A stretch of 64,000 nucleotides of DNA, taken from assembly GCF_014042165.1 (NCBI RefSeq), contig NZ_JACDZE010000001.1, positions 1,014,595-1,078,594 on the forward strand. The letters are read 5' to 3'. The notes beneath the pieces are model-generated. The model saw only the letters and a program-made list of their open reading frames with translations. It was not told the DNA's origin and did no database searches. The stretch comes from Moheibacter lacus. GTDB lineage: Bacteria; Bacteroidota; Bacteroidia; Flavobacteriales; Weeksellaceae. The position numbers and the translations under genes were made by a program. Shown here in pieces: positions 53,104 through 63,212 of this stretch; the first letter of the stretch is position 1, and every line of letters starts with the position of its first letter.

Positions 53104-55896
53104 TTAATCAAAAATCATCATACGGGGTCCTCTTCCAGGCCCCCGTTCTTTTTTACCGCCAAATTTGTCCAATTTGAACCCAAGCGAGAACATCAAATAA
53201 CGTTTCAAGACATCATTTTGAACATCAGAAATATAAGTGTCTGAAACCGTTCTTCTATCTCCGGTATTTTGATTCAAAATATCATAAACTTTGACTTTGA
53301 AAGTAAGTTTGTCTTTCCAGAAATTATACGCCAAACTTGTATTCCATAAAAAGAAATCTTTTTTAAATCCGTCGGCGATATTGGAATTATAGGTATAACT
53401 GAAATCGTTTCCAAACACGAAGTTTTTCGGCCAATAATTCGTCGTGGTCAATTTAGCTGTATGGACGATATTGGTTGAATTTTCGATTTGATAATTTTCA
53501 TAATCTGTGAATTGGTACCGCAAATTATAGCTTGGATTTACGGTTAAAATTTCGCCTAAATCCCAATTGAAATTCACACGAGGGGAAAGACTGATGATTT
53601 TTGACAAATATTCTGCACCATCCACAAATCCTTTATTGGAAGAGTGGTTGACGCCGATTCCACCACCTAAACGAAACTTGCTTTTCCCTTTTGTAAAAGA
53701 TTTGTTTCCGTTCACTCCAGCCCAGAGATTATAGTTTCCATGGACATTTCTATAAGTCGAAGTCGTCACGAAATCTTCATCGATTGAGCGGAAATTGGTG
53801 ATGGCAACTTCGTTAAAATTCCCTCCGAAATAAACATTGTATCCTGTGCGGGTTTGAAAGTTGAAATTATTGTAGCCGAAATAAACATTATGCGTTTTAG
53901 TTGGATCTAAATCAGGATTTCCGATATAATAATTCAAAGGATTGTTACGGTTTTCAATCGGCAATAATTGTTGTGCCGAAGGCAAATCTACACTGTAACT
54001 ATAATTGAAATAAAGCGAATTCCCTTTCCCAAACCGATAATTTCCATTGGCAGAAATAGAAGGAAGCGTATAGTCTTGTCTTTGGAAATAGGTTTCTGAA
54101 AGATAATTTCCGTTGTTTTTTTGTGATAAAAATTGAACACCACCATTTAGGGACAAATTGAATTTCTTTTTTCGCCATTTAAAGGCAGCATAAGGGTTGA
54201 TGTTATAAAAATCAGACGCATACTCGAAACTTAAAAATTCGTTTTGCGTCACATAGTCCTGAAAAGTTTCATCATAATTAAAAGTATAGGTGTTGTCCGT
54301 CCTGTTTCTGATGGCATAATCTGAACCTAAAGCAAGATAAGCCGAATCCAGAACCGGAATTTCATATTCTAAATTGAATTCAAATTCATCAGACTGATTT
54401 CGGTCTTGTGTATATTGATTCCTGATGTCATCAGCATCGCCTGACTGATAGAAATAGGTGTTGGAAATATTGTAAGCATCGGCTTTATCACGTGAATTGG
54501 AGTTGGAGAACTCTAAGTTCAGTTTGGATTTATTTCGAAATGATTTGAAGAAATTGATGTTGTTGCTGAAAGTTTGTTTGGATTTTTCATCTTCCGTTGT
54601 TCCATTGCTTTCATTCAAAAGTTCTCCAGCTTCATTGACTGAATTCTTATCAAAAATACTGGAAGATTTGGTTTTATTGTACGCATAACCCGGTTCAAAC
54701 CAAATGGTAGAAGTGGAGTCAATTTTCACTTCCAATTCGGTGGTAAAATTATGGTTGTAGGACTGATTGCGTGATTTCGTAACTGAAGTCGTCGTGTACA
54801 AATTGTCGGGCAATAAATTTTGTTGCACCGTTCGGTTGTTGTTTTTCGTGTCAGAATCGGTATAATAATAACTTCCGTTGAACTCGATATCTTCGTCTGC
54901 CCAACTATCCGAATAATTGATTCCACCGACGTTGGACTGTGTAATTCCGTTTCCAGAACCACCAAAATTGATCCCATTGATGCTGAAAGATCCGCTGTCA
55001 TTCATCCATACAGAACGATTTCTCCCGCCGGACATATTGTCAAAAATATCATTCATAGAAAAACCTACGGAATTGATGTTATTGGACGAGCCTAAAATGC
55101 TCAGTCGGGTATTTCCTTTAAAATAATTGGCCATCAAACTCGATTCATAACGGTCATCCGTTCCGTATCCGCCCATCGCTTTGAGCATAAATCCTTTGTT
55201 TTTATCTTCATCTATGGTGAGGTTGATACTGGAATTGTTTCCACTGGCTTTGTCACCTGAAAGTTCTTCCTTTTTGGTTTTGGTGTCGGTGACTTGGACT
55301 TTATTGATGAGATTGGCCGGAAGATTTTGTAGTGCAATTTTTCCGTCTTTGTCAAAAAAGGGTTTTCCGTTGACCAGAATTTGATTGACTTCTTTTCCGT
55401 TGACCGTTATTTTTCCTTCTTCATCGATTTCTACGCCGGGTAATTGTTTGAGAAGCGTTTCCACATTGGCGTCCGGACGGACTTTGAACGAAGAAGCATT
55501 GAACTCCAAAGTATCGGTTTTGATGCGAATCGGTGGCGCACCTGAAATGACAACGCCTTCCAAATCGATGACCGTTTTGAGTTGTACTTCACCTAAATTT
55601 TTATTTTCGGTTAAAGATTCAAAATCAATTTGATAACTGCCTGACAAATCATCTGATACCGTAAAAAATACCGGTTTTTCTATTTTTTTTACTTCCAAAT
55701 TGAAATTTCCTTCGGCATCGGTAATCGAATACTCCACAACAGTTGAATCTCTCTTCAACGAAAGATAGACGGTAGCGGCCTCAACGGGCGTTTGAAGGAT
55801 TTCGTCAATGGCGGTTCCAGTGATATTTACTTTTTCTTGTGCAAAATTGTAGGAGAAAAATGCAAAAAATAGAATAAGGAGGAAAGGTCGAAACAT
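53104..55896 (-). CDS. Outer-membrane beta-barrel (TonB receptor-like) protein
   Basis: About 930 residues from ATG 55896 (MFRPFLLILFFAFFSYNFAQ). Carboxypeptidase-regulatory-like domain (about 22-110: VNITGTAIDEILQTPVEAAT), then a plug-like region (ETLLKQLPGVEIDEEGKITV and NQILVNGKPFFDKDGK) typical of the outer-membrane beta-barrel family PF14905. The barrel has alternating aromatic strands and the unusual tail GPGRGPRMMIFD. The substrate is unknown. It is convergent with the amylase and not clearly part of the Sus locus. Confidence 0.88.
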   Translation of the reverse strand: MFRPFLLILFFAFFSYNFAQEKVNITGTAIDEILQTPVEAATVYLSLKRDSTVVEYSITDAEGNFNLEVKKIEKPVFFTVSDDLSGSYQIDFESLTENKNLGEVQLKTVIDLEGVVISGAPPIRIKTDTLEFNASSFKVRPDANVETLLKQLPGVEIDEEGKITVNGKEVNQILVNGKPFFDKDGKIALQNLPANLINKVQVTDTKTKKEELSGDKASGNNSSINLTIDEDKNKGFMLKAMGGYGTDDRYESSLMANYFKGNTRLSILGSSNNINSVGFSMNDIFDNMSGGRNRSVWMNDSGSFSINGINFGGSGNGITQSNVGGINYSDSWADEDIEFNGSYYYTDSDTKNNNRTVQQNLLPDNLYTTTSVTKSRNQSYNHNFTTELEVKIDSTSTIWFEPGYAYNKTKSSSIFDKNSVNEAGELLNESNGTTEDEKSKQTFSNNINFFKSFRNKSKLNLEFSNSNSRDKADAYNISNTYFYQSGDADDIRNQYTQDRNQSDEFEFNLEYEIPVLDSAYLALGSDYAIRNRTDNTYTFNYDETFQDYVTQNEFLSFEYASDFYNINPYAAFKWRKKKFNLSLNGGVQFLSQKNNGNYLSETYFQRQDYTLPSISANGNYRFGKGNSLYFNYSYSVDLPSAQQLLPIENRNNPLNYYIGNPDLDPTKTHNVYFGYNNFNFQTRTGYNVYFGGNFNEVAITNFRSIDEDFVTTSTYRNVHGNYNLWAGVNGNKSFTKGKSKFRLGGGIGVNHSSNKGFVDGAEYLSKIISLSPRVNFNWDLGEILTVNPSYNLRYQFTDYENYQIENSTNIVHTAKLTTTNYWPKNFVFGNDFSYTYNSNIADGFKKDFFLWNTSLAYNFWKDKLTFKVKVYDILNQNTGDRRTVSDTYISDVQNDVLKRYLMFSLGFKLDKFGGKKERGPGRGPRMMIFD

Positions 55897-55968
55897 GAAA
55901 ATCAAATAAAATTCTTGCAAGTTTACAAGGAAATTGGGATGGGAGCGGTTAATGAAACGTTAATCTGA

Positions 55969-57084
55969 TTAAAATCGTTTCAAATCCTCCACTATCAATT
56001 CCGCCGTTCGTCCGGAAGCACCTGCGCCGCCCAATTTTTCCCGAAGTTCTCTGTAATCGTTTAAAACCTGAGAACGTTTGGGTTCAGTCAGAATTTTAGT
56101 TAATTCTGTTTTTAGATTTTTCGTATTTAATTCGCTTTGAATCAATTCTTTGACGACTTCTTTGTCCATGATCAAATTGACCAATGAAATATAATCGATG
56201 TATTTCACCACTCTTTTTCCGATTTCATACGAAATCCGACTTCCTTTGTAGCAAACCACTTCCGGGATATTTAACAAAGCCGTTTCCAAGGTTGCCGTAC
56301 CGGAAGTGACCAATGCCGCTTCCGAACTTCGAAGCAAATCATAGGTTTTCCCAAATACGATTTTCAAATCCTTTCCTCCGACTTCTTTGTAAAATCCGGC
56401 ATCCTGAGATGGAGCGCCGGCTACTACAAATTGGAATTCCGGGAAATCTTTTTGAACCGAAAGCATGATGGGAAGTTTTACACTGATTTCCTGCTTGCGG
56501 CTTCCAGGAAGAAGCGCGATGACTTTTCGTTCGTCCAAATTATTTTCCGATTTAAATTTTTCCAAATCCAAATCGGGTAAATCTTTCATCGCATCCAGCA
56601 ATGGATGCCCCACGAAATCCACTTCATAATCGTATTTGGCATAAAAATCCTTTTCAAACGGAAGAATGACAAACATACGGTCCACAAATTTTTTAATCGT
56701 ATGAACCCGTCCGGATTTCCATGCCCAAATCTGTGGCGAAATATAATAATAAACCTTGATGCCGAGCGATTTTACAAATTCGGCAACTCGTAAATTGAAC
56801 CCCGGATAATCGATCAAAATCACTGCATCGGGTTTCCAATTTTCGATGTCCTTTTTACAAAACTTGATATTTCCGAGAATGGTACGTAGATTCATCGCAA
56901 CTTCGATAAATCCCATAAAAGCCAGATCCCGATAGTGTTTGACGGGTTTTCCGCCTTGTTCCGCCATCAAATCTCCACCCCAAAACCGAAATTCGGCAGA
57001 TGCATCTTTTCGTTTGATTTCTTTCATCAAATTAGAACCGTGTAAATCTCCGGACGCTTCTCCTGCTATGATATAGTATTTCAT
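55969..57084 (-). CDS. lpxB: Lipid-A-disaccharide synthase
   Basis: 371 residues. Joins UDP-2,3-diacylglucosamine and lipid X in lipid A synthesis. GT19 landmarks: YYIIAGEASGDLHGSNLM, GGDLMAEQGG, ILIDYPGFNLRVAEF and KVYYYISPQIWAWKSGR. VDFVGHPLLDAM, ALLPGSRKQEI, LVTSGTATLETALLNIPEVV and SLVNLIMDKEVVKELIQ follow. Length is typical. Confidence 0.96.
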   Translation of the reverse strand: MKYYIIAGEASGDLHGSNLMKEIKRKDASAEFRFWGGDLMAEQGGKPVKHYRDLAFMGFIEVAMNLRTILGNIKFCKKDIENWKPDAVILIDYPGFNLRVAEFVKSLGIKVYYYISPQIWAWKSGRVHTIKKFVDRMFVILPFEKDFYAKYDYEVDFVGHPLLDAMKDLPDLDLEKFKSENNLDERKVIALLPGSRKQEISVKLPIMLSVQKDFPEFQFVVAGAPSQDAGFYKEVGGKDLKIVFGKTYDLLRSSEAALVTSGTATLETALLNIPEVVCYKGSRISYEIGKRVVKYIDYISLVNLIMDKEVVKELIQSELNTKNLKTELTKILTEPKRSQVLNDYRELREKLGGAGASGRTAELIVEDLKRF

Positions 57085-57186
57085 CTATTTTCCAACTGTT
57101 TAAATTTCGGTCAAATTCCTATATCATGAATCGATTTGAAAAGAATTTTTAACCGAAAAAACAAAGGTAGCGTTTCTTACAAAAAA

Positions 57187-57216
57187 AATCAGGGAAACCA
57201 ATTGGGTTCCCTGATT
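57187..57216 (-). terminator. Terminator of the T9SS propeller gene
   Basis: AAATCAGGGAAACC (57187-57200) pairs with GGTTCCCTGATTT (57205-57216 region) with one mismatch. On the minus strand a run of eight T follows. Confidence 0.8.
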
Positions 57217-57242
57217 TCACAATTAAACTATAGAACAAATTT

Positions 57243-59549
57243 CTATTTTTTCACTATTTTTTTGGTTTCCGTTTTTCCATTTTCCAATTGGATTTGTAAA
57301 AGATAAATTCCTTTTGGAAGCGTAGAAATGTTCAATGTAGAGCCGGAAGGTTCACCCAATTTTCTTCCCGTCATATCCATTAAAACCATCTTTTGAATTG
57401 CAGATTTGGATTGAATTTGAAGGATGCCGGTAGTCGGATTGGGATAAAGTATGGTTTCGGCGGCATATGTTTCACCATCTGAAACACCCATCGTGGTTAA
57501 GTCCAAAGTATATTGAATCAAACCTAAATCGGAAACTTGAAAATATACATCAGCCGAATTTTCATCGGTAAAAATAATTTCCGTTGTCATGGTCCGCATA
57601 AATCCTAATTCGTCTGTGGAAATTTCGATCCAATTGTCTCCACCGTCTTTTGTATAAACCGTTTTTGAATCGGATGCCGGATAAAAGCTTCCATCCTCAA
57701 AACGTGCAGTAGCCACGATTTTCCCGTCAACAAAAGGAGAGAATTCCACCCGGTTCATAGGGCTTGTAATAGCCGTTTCTTCCCAGTTTTGACCGTTGTC
57801 GTTTGACATAAAAACACCTTTTGATGTTGCTATGGCCAATTGATCATTATTTACAGGATTTCGTTTTAAATCATAAATAAAATCGTTTCCGGTCAGGGAT
57901 TCCAAACCCGTTGAAACATCTACCCAATTTTGACCGTCATCAGTGGTTTTATGTATTTTATTGAGTTGGGCGATAAAAAATTGATTTTCATTTTCATCAA
58001 ACAACATAGTTTCCACAAATCCAACAGACGGAACGGTTAATTCCTGATGGGTTACATTTTCCAAATCACTTACATCAAATTTGAACAACATTTCGCCAAA
58101 AGCAATTAAAAGGATATCCGGATTGGAAGGTAAACTTCGCGTTGCGGTCAACAACAAATACGAGCCGTTATAAAAAGTCGTGAAACTGGCGCCGTGATCA
58201 TTGCTTACATGAACTGCGGATTGTCCCATCATGGAAGAAGTTGAGAAAAAGAGACGTCCTTCCTCATTTAGGTCTGCATACACGCCACTATTGGAAGAAT
58301 TGGAAAATCCACCCAAAGGTATCAGACCTACTTCATTTTCAGTTTGGGTTTGGAGATCTTTGTGGATAAATCCACCACGCAATCCATAATACACATGGTT
58401 ATTTTCACCTTGAAAAGCAGCCATGCGCCCGGTGCTGTTGAGAAATGGCGATCTGAATTTTTCGATGGTGGCACCACCGTCATGGGAAATAAACGGATAA
58501 TAATTGGCAGAAATGATAACTTGGTTTTCTACGAATGGATTATAGGATGCAGAAATTCCATAATAATATTCGGTTTCGAAATCCTCTCCGGAATAGACAT
58601 GATTTTCCCATGTTTGGCCTCCGTCTTCCGAAAGAACGATTTCGTTTTCTTCCAAAATGATCAATTTATCTGAATTGGAAGGATTAAAAACGATAGAATG
58701 GATGCTATTGCTGGACATAGCGGTCCAATTTATCGGAACGATGTTCCAGTTTTCTCCTCCATCGTTCGATTTGTAGAGGTTTTCTTCCATATCACCACTC
58801 AAATAATAGGTTCCTAAATAGATTTCGTTTTCATTTTCCGGATGGAAAGTCAAAGCGGAATAAGTTGTATTGGGCAATTTCTCTTCCCAGGTAATTCCTC
58901 CGTCACCGGAAATTAAAAGGCCTCCTTGTGTGGGATTGGGAGAGCCTCCGCGCATGATAAATAAACGTTGAGAATCATAGGGAGAAATCATCACATTGTT
59001 CACATTTATATCTCCATAATCGGGGCCGAAATAAACCGAATCCCAATCCGTGCCTCCATTTACCGTATAAAATATTTCAGTAGTCAAACCCCAGTTGATC
59101 ATGCGGGTCGTATGCAATAAAGCAACGTCAGCGTCATCGGATGCTAAGGAATACGACTGCACCAAACTTCCATTTTCCGCTCCGATCGGTGAAAACATTT
59201 GTTTTTCAACGGTTTCGGTAGAAAGATTTAGGATTTCCAATCGATTATAAATGGTTCCTTCCGCAACGCAGAGATAAGAAAGCGAATTCCCATCGGCAGT
59301 CAATCGAAGATCTTTTATGTTTATAAAATAATTTTCCTGTGGAACGGAATGAATCACTTCCCAGGTTTCGCCTAAATCGATCGATTTTACGATATGGTTG
59401 TTTACGGTACGTCCATAAACGGTATTTTGTTGGTTAACAGAATAGGTCACATCGAGAATTTGTCCAAACTCATCGGAACCGGCCAATTGAAATTGACCCT
59501 GTAGGTTCACAAGAATTCCGAAAAACAAACCAATAAATATTTTTTTCAT
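57243..59549 (-). CDS. Sortilin/BNR-repeat beta-propeller protein with T9SS sorting tail
   Basis: 768 residues. Signal peptide MKKIFIGLFFGILVNLQGQ. The repeat SxDGGxTW/N recurs: SGDGGITWEEK, SNDGGENWNI, SEDGGQTWENH, TTDDGQNWVDV, SNDNGQNWEET and TKDGGDNWIEI, the Asp-box/VPS10 propeller pattern. The C-terminal tail (LYPNPTTGILQIQ, LPKGIYLLQIQLENG, TKKIVKK) is a T9SS type A signal, so it is displayed or released outside the cell. No catalytic residues are evident. Next to the TPR/LuxR regulator gene. Confidence 0.9.
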   Translation of the reverse strand: MKKIFIGLFFGILVNLQGQFQLAGSDEFGQILDVTYSVNQQNTVYGRTVNNHIVKSIDLGETWEVIHSVPQENYFINIKDLRLTADGNSLSYLCVAEGTIYNRLEILNLSTETVEKQMFSPIGAENGSLVQSYSLASDDADVALLHTTRMINWGLTTEIFYTVNGGTDWDSVYFGPDYGDINVNNVMISPYDSQRLFIMRGGSPNPTQGGLLISGDGGITWEEKLPNTTYSALTFHPENENEIYLGTYYLSGDMEENLYKSNDGGENWNIVPINWTAMSSNSIHSIVFNPSNSDKLIILEENEIVLSEDGGQTWENHVYSGEDFETEYYYGISASYNPFVENQVIISANYYPFISHDGGATIEKFRSPFLNSTGRMAAFQGENNHVYYGLRGGFIHKDLQTQTENEVGLIPLGGFSNSSNSGVYADLNEEGRLFFSTSSMMGQSAVHVSNDHGASFTTFYNGSYLLLTATRSLPSNPDILLIAFGEMLFKFDVSDLENVTHQELTVPSVGFVETMLFDENENQFFIAQLNKIHKTTDDGQNWVDVSTGLESLTGNDFIYDLKRNPVNNDQLAIATSKGVFMSNDNGQNWEETAITSPMNRVEFSPFVDGKIVATARFEDGSFYPASDSKTVYTKDGGDNWIEISTDELGFMRTMTTEIIFTDENSADVYFQVSDLGLIQYTLDLTTMGVSDGETYAAETILYPNPTTGILQIQSKSAIQKMVLMDMTGRKLGEPSGSTLNISTLPKGIYLLQIQLENGKTETKKIVKK

Positions 59550-59611
59550 TTTGTGGTGAATTTAGTTCTAAGGTAAATTTCCAAAATAGAAAGATGAAAC
59601 CTGAAAAAATA

Positions 59612-59653
59612 GGTGCGACATTTTGTGACAAAACAGAATTCCGGTGTGACAAA
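59612..59653. promoter_or_regulatory. GTGAC repeats and palindrome upstream of the T9SS propeller gene
   Basis: TTTTGTGACAAAA (59621-59633) is a perfect palindrome around a central G. TGTGACAAAAA follows at 59645 and a variant TGCGACATTTT precedes it at 59614. The cluster lies in the upstream region of the minus-strand propeller gene and could be a regulator site. Confidence 0.4.
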
Positions 59654-59657
59654 AAAT

Positions 59658-61283
59658 CTAAATACTTGATAAATAAGCAAATAAAGATTCTCCTTCCGTT
59701 AGATTTATTTTTTTACTCAGTCTTTCTTTGCGTTTACGCGTGGATTGTGGAGTGATGTTTAGAAGTGAAGCGATTTCTTTGTTGTTCAGATTCATATAGA
59801 TATAGGTGATGAATCGGATTTCTCCCGGGATCAAATCGGGGTGTTTTTCAGAGAGTCTCTTTAAAAATCCCGGATTGGCTTCTTCAAAATGGGTAAAAAA
59901 GGAATCGAGTTGCCGGTCATTTTTTAATTGGAATTTTAATTCGGTCAAATATTTTTTTACAAATTCACTGTTGGCCGTTTGAGGATGAGCCGATAATTCT
60001 TTGATGACCTGTTCGATTATTTCATTTTTACTCGAAAGATGCAAGGCACGGGTCGCCAATTTCCGGTTTTTCTTTTCCAATTCGTTTTGAAGGCGTTCGT
60101 TTTCCAATAAATTTAAGGTTTCCTGCTCTTTCCATTGTTTTTCCAACAAAAGATTTTCATTTCGTTCTTTTTCCAATTCCAATTCGACGATTTTTTCTTT
60201 TTGTTTGTGTTTGATATGGTTGTTTCGGAAGGCTAATCCGATTAAAAGAATAATCAAAATCCCCGAAATCAAAAACGTCAACAACAATTCCCGGCTCGCT
60301 TCCAGTTTTCGCTGGCTTTCTTTGAGTTCGTATTGATAATTTTGAATTTCAAATTTTATTTTCCCGTTTTCATACAAAGCGGAATTGGTGAAATTGCTCA
60401 AAGAATCTTTTGTATAAATCACCGAATCCTTGTACAATAGAGATTTGTCGTATTGATTTTGTCGGGCATAAACCTTCGAAATCAATTGGTAAACTTCTAT
60501 TTTATCCTGAATATTGAGGGGTTCGTTTTGGGATTTTTTTAAATAAAATAGGGCTTTATCGGTTTGGTTTGTTTGTTCATAAATCTGCGCCAACACCAGA
60601 TAATTAAAAACCCTGTTTTCCTGTTGTTTATTTCCGGAAAGCTGAGGGATTATACCCAATGCAATTTTTTCTGCCAACGGATAATTTTTTCGAAACAATG
60701 CGTTTTCGGCTTTGGAAAGTTGGATCATGGGAAAGAAATCCGAATCTGCCGGAATGAGTTTTTCCGCCTCTTTTGTATAGGTTTCGGCTTCGTCCAGTTT
60801 TGATATTTTATTCAAAACCAAACTTAGATTTAATGCATAATATCCTTTTTTTTCCGATTGTTTTTTCTCGTCCGCCAAATCATAGGCTTTCAAAAAATAT
60901 TCATAGGCTTTTGGATAATTTCGTTCTTGAAAATACAAAATGGCGATGTTATTTAAGACCGCCATGATGTTTCGTTTGTCGGCCGATTTTTCGGCTATTT
61001 CATAGGCTTCGAGATAAAATTTCAGTGCTTCTTCAAAATCCATCATCATGTAATAATTGGCCCCGATGTTTATGGTCGCTCTGAAATTTTGTCGGATCCA
61101 ATTTTTATTTTCCGAAACCGATTTTGCCTGAACCAAAAGTTCCAACGAAGAAGCGTGTTCTTTCATGTACATTTTTTCAATTGCATTTTCAATTTGAGCA
61201 TCGCATTCTTTTTCATTTTTGGGCTGAGCCAAAAGAAAAAGGGGGAAAAGGATCCAAAACAGAAATTGATTCAGCTTTCTCAA
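59658..61283 (-). CDS. Membrane-anchored TPR protein with C-terminal LuxR-type DNA-binding domain
   Basis: 541 residues. Signal/anchor MRKLNQFLFWILFPLFLLAQ, then about six TPR repeats in the periplasm (about 60-300: ATINIGANYYMMMDFEEALK, AVLNNIAILYFQERNYPKAY). A transmembrane helix (about 330-350, LLTFLISGILIILLIGLAF) and a long coiled coil (KHKQKEKIVELELEKERNEN) come next. The cytoplasmic helix-turn-helix contains GEIRFITYIYMNLNNKEIAS and LLNITPQSTRKRKERL. A one-component membrane regulator type common in Flavobacteriia. Target and signal are unknown. Confidence 0.88.
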   Translation of the reverse strand: MRKLNQFLFWILFPLFLLAQPKNEKECDAQIENAIEKMYMKEHASSLELLVQAKSVSENKNWIRQNFRATINIGANYYMMMDFEEALKFYLEAYEIAEKSADKRNIMAVLNNIAILYFQERNYPKAYEYFLKAYDLADEKKQSEKKGYYALNLSLVLNKISKLDEAETYTKEAEKLIPADSDFFPMIQLSKAENALFRKNYPLAEKIALGIIPQLSGNKQQENRVFNYLVLAQIYEQTNQTDKALFYLKKSQNEPLNIQDKIEVYQLISKVYARQNQYDKSLLYKDSVIYTKDSLSNFTNSALYENGKIKFEIQNYQYELKESQRKLEASRELLLTFLISGILIILLIGLAFRNNHIKHKQKEKIVELELEKERNENLLLEKQWKEQETLNLLENERLQNELEKKNRKLATRALHLSSKNEIIEQVIKELSAHPQTANSEFVKKYLTELKFQLKNDRQLDSFFTHFEEANPGFLKRLSEKHPDLIPGEIRFITYIYMNLNNKEIASLLNITPQSTRKRKERLSKKINLTEGESLFAYLSSI

Positions 61284-61358
61284 AACCGGGATTTAAGGGG
61301 ATAAAAAATCATGATTCTTTTGTAAATTTACAACCTGAACAAAGATAGAGAATTTAAA

Positions 61359-61862
61359 ATGGAAGAGATCGTAAATAGAGTCGCCAAAAGTCCACTCATC
61401 ACCATAGATTTAGAAGATTATTATCCGGAAGGAAAAAGAATTCAATTTGACCTAAAGGATTTTTTATATGAAGAATTGATTTTAAAAGAAAAAGACTTTC
61501 GTGAACAATTGAAAAATCATGATTGGAACATTTATCAGGATGCTTATGTGGCGATGAATTGTTCAACTGATGCGATCATTCCTTCCTGGGCTTTTCTATT
61601 GGTTGCAACTTATTTACAGCCGGTTGCTAGAAAAATCGTGAAAGGAAATTTGGTGGATTTGGAGACTTCAATTTACCAAGAAATCATTTTCAAATTGGAC
61701 ATAACGCCATTTGAAAACAAAAAAATCATCGTAAAAGGTTGTAGTAAAAAACCGGTTCCGGACGCAGCATATATCCAATTGATAGAAAAAATCCAACCGC
61801 ATATTCAAACTTTGATGTTTGGCGAAGCTTGTAGTACGGTTCCACTTCTGAAAAAGAAATAA
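61359..61862 (+). CDS. DUF2480 family protein
   Basis: 167 residues, cytoplasmic. Begins MEEIVNRVAKSPLITIDLED then YYPEGKRIQFDLKDFLYE, highly typical of DUF2480, with MNCSTDAIIPSWAFLLVATY and VKGCSKKPVPDAAYIQLIEK. Conserved cysteines in NCS and KGCS could bind metal or thiol. Function unknown. Divergent from the TPR/LuxR gene. Confidence 0.88.
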   Translation: MEEIVNRVAKSPLITIDLEDYYPEGKRIQFDLKDFLYEELILKEKDFREQLKNHDWNIYQDAYVAMNCSTDAIIPSWAFLLVATYLQPVARKIVKGNLVDLETSIYQEIIFKLDITPFENKKIIVKGCSKKPVPDAAYIQLIEKIQPHIQTLMFGEACSTVPLLKKK

Positions 61863-61877
61863 TTTGAATAGTAATAT

Positions 61878-61916
61878 AATCCGTTCACTGAGGTTCTCGA
61901 AGTGAACGGATTTTTA
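61878..61916. terminator. Bidirectional intrinsic terminator
   Basis: AATCCGTTCACT (61878-61889), 11-nt loop, AGTGAACGGATT (61901-61912), then a T-rich run. It separates DUF2480 from the convergent endonuclease gene. Confidence 0.88.
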
Positions 61917-61918
61917 TT

Positions 61919-63127
61919 TTATTTCAACTCTTTCAAAAGCACTGTGTACACCGGAAAATGGTCGCTGTATCCTTTTGCTCTAAAGGTGTCACCAGAAAAC
62001 ATACGATAAGGATAACCTTTGTATTGGCCGTCCGGTTGAACCAATTTTTCTGGAGAATAGATTTCTGTTTTATACACTTTATAAGAATCAAATTTTTTGT
62101 CTTTGTCCATTAATGTTCCCGTTACGAGAAATTGGTCAAAGAGATTCCAAGAGTCGCGGTAGGCCAGAGTTCCATTGCCATTTTTAAACATCGTATACAT
62201 CAAATTGACGATGTCTCCATCTTTAATTTTCCCTTTAGTGGAAATGGCGCCCATCGTTTTGTCTAAACTTGGACTTACGGGATCATCATTAAAATCACCC
62301 ATGGCGATGATTTTGGCATTGGGGTTTTCCGCTCTGATTTCGTCATAAATTCCTTTCATAACCTCAGCGGCTTTTTGTCTTCTGGGGCGGCTTGCTGCTT
62401 CACCACCACTTCTGGAAGGCCAGTGATTTACCAAAAAGGTGATTTCTTCACCATCTAAAAGCCCAGTTACACGTAAAATATCACGGGTATAATCACGGCT
62501 TCCATCGTTTTCAAAAATATCGATCACATAAGGTTTTGCTTTTGTTACTTGAAATCGGCTTTTCTGGTAAATCAAAGCGACATCAACGCCTCGAGCATCA
62601 AAAGAATTAAAATGGGCGATGCCATAATTATATTTTTTCAACAAAGGTTGGTTGATGAGGTCTTCAACGGTTTTGAAGTTTTCGATTTCACAAAGACCGA
62701 CGATGACGGGCGCATCATTTGTGGTTTCTCTACCCAATTCAGAGATGACTTCAGCTAAATTTTTTAACTTTTGGTTGTATTTTTCTTCATTCCAAACCTT
62801 TTTTCCTGAGGGTGAGAATTCTTCTTTTTGTAAAATCAAAGGACGGATGACTTTCTTTCCTGCGACATTTTCATAGGTAAATTCACCTAAAAATTCTTCA
62901 TGTTCATAATTGGAAATTTCATCTTCAGAAATTGAAATATGGTACATAGGGTCTTCTGGACTGCGGGTTCCGTCAATGTATCCGACAGAAATTCCCGTAT
63001 CAAATAGGTTTTCAACATTATAGAAGCCGATTGTTGCTGCTTGGTAATTTTGTTGACCATTAACTGAAGAAACAATTAAAAGGAAAAAGAAGGTTAAATT
63101 CGTTAATGTTTTATTAATTTTATACAT
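61919..63127 (-). CDS. Endonuclease/exonuclease/phosphatase family protein, secreted
   Basis: 402 residues. Signal peptide, roughly MYKINKTLTNLTFFFLLIVS then SVNGQ. EEP-fold motifs: GFYNVENLFDT (Asn), VIVGLCEIENFKTVEDLI (metal Glu), GVDVALIYQKSRFQV, TFLVNHWPSRSGGEAASRPR (catalytic His region), IIAMGDFNDDPVSPSLD (Asp/Asn) and YSDHFPVYTVL (terminal Asp-His). All expected active-site residues are visible. It may act on DNA, nucleotides or phosphate esters outside the inner membrane. Divergent from a TonB receptor. Confidence 0.9.
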   Translation of the reverse strand: MYKINKTLTNLTFFFLLIVSSVNGQQNYQAATIGFYNVENLFDTGISVGYIDGTRSPEDPMYHISISEDEISNYEHEEFLGEFTYENVAGKKVIRPLILQKEEFSPSGKKVWNEEKYNQKLKNLAEVISELGRETTNDAPVIVGLCEIENFKTVEDLINQPLLKKYNYGIAHFNSFDARGVDVALIYQKSRFQVTKAKPYVIDIFENDGSRDYTRDILRVTGLLDGEEITFLVNHWPSRSGGEAASRPRRQKAAEVMKGIYDEIRAENPNAKIIAMGDFNDDPVSPSLDKTMGAISTKGKIKDGDIVNLMYTMFKNGNGTLAYRDSWNLFDQFLVTGTLMDKDKKFDSYKVYKTEIYSPEKLVQPDGQYKGYPYRMFSGDTFRAKGYSDHFPVYTVLLKELK

Positions 63128-63130
63128 AAT

Positions 63131-63147
63131 TATATTTGTTACATTTG
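63131..63147 (+). promoter_or_regulatory. Two overlapping promoter -7 candidates for the TonB receptor gene
   Basis: TATATTTG (63131-63138) and TACATTTG (63140-63147) both match TAnnTTTG. A small hairpin CTCAT-A6-ATGAG follows at about 63152-63167, inside the leader. Confidence 0.5.
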
Positions 63148-63212
63148 TGCCCTCATAAAAAAATGAGCTGAGGCAAATTTGAATTGCAAAAATAGAGATT
63201 AAAATTCTTTGA

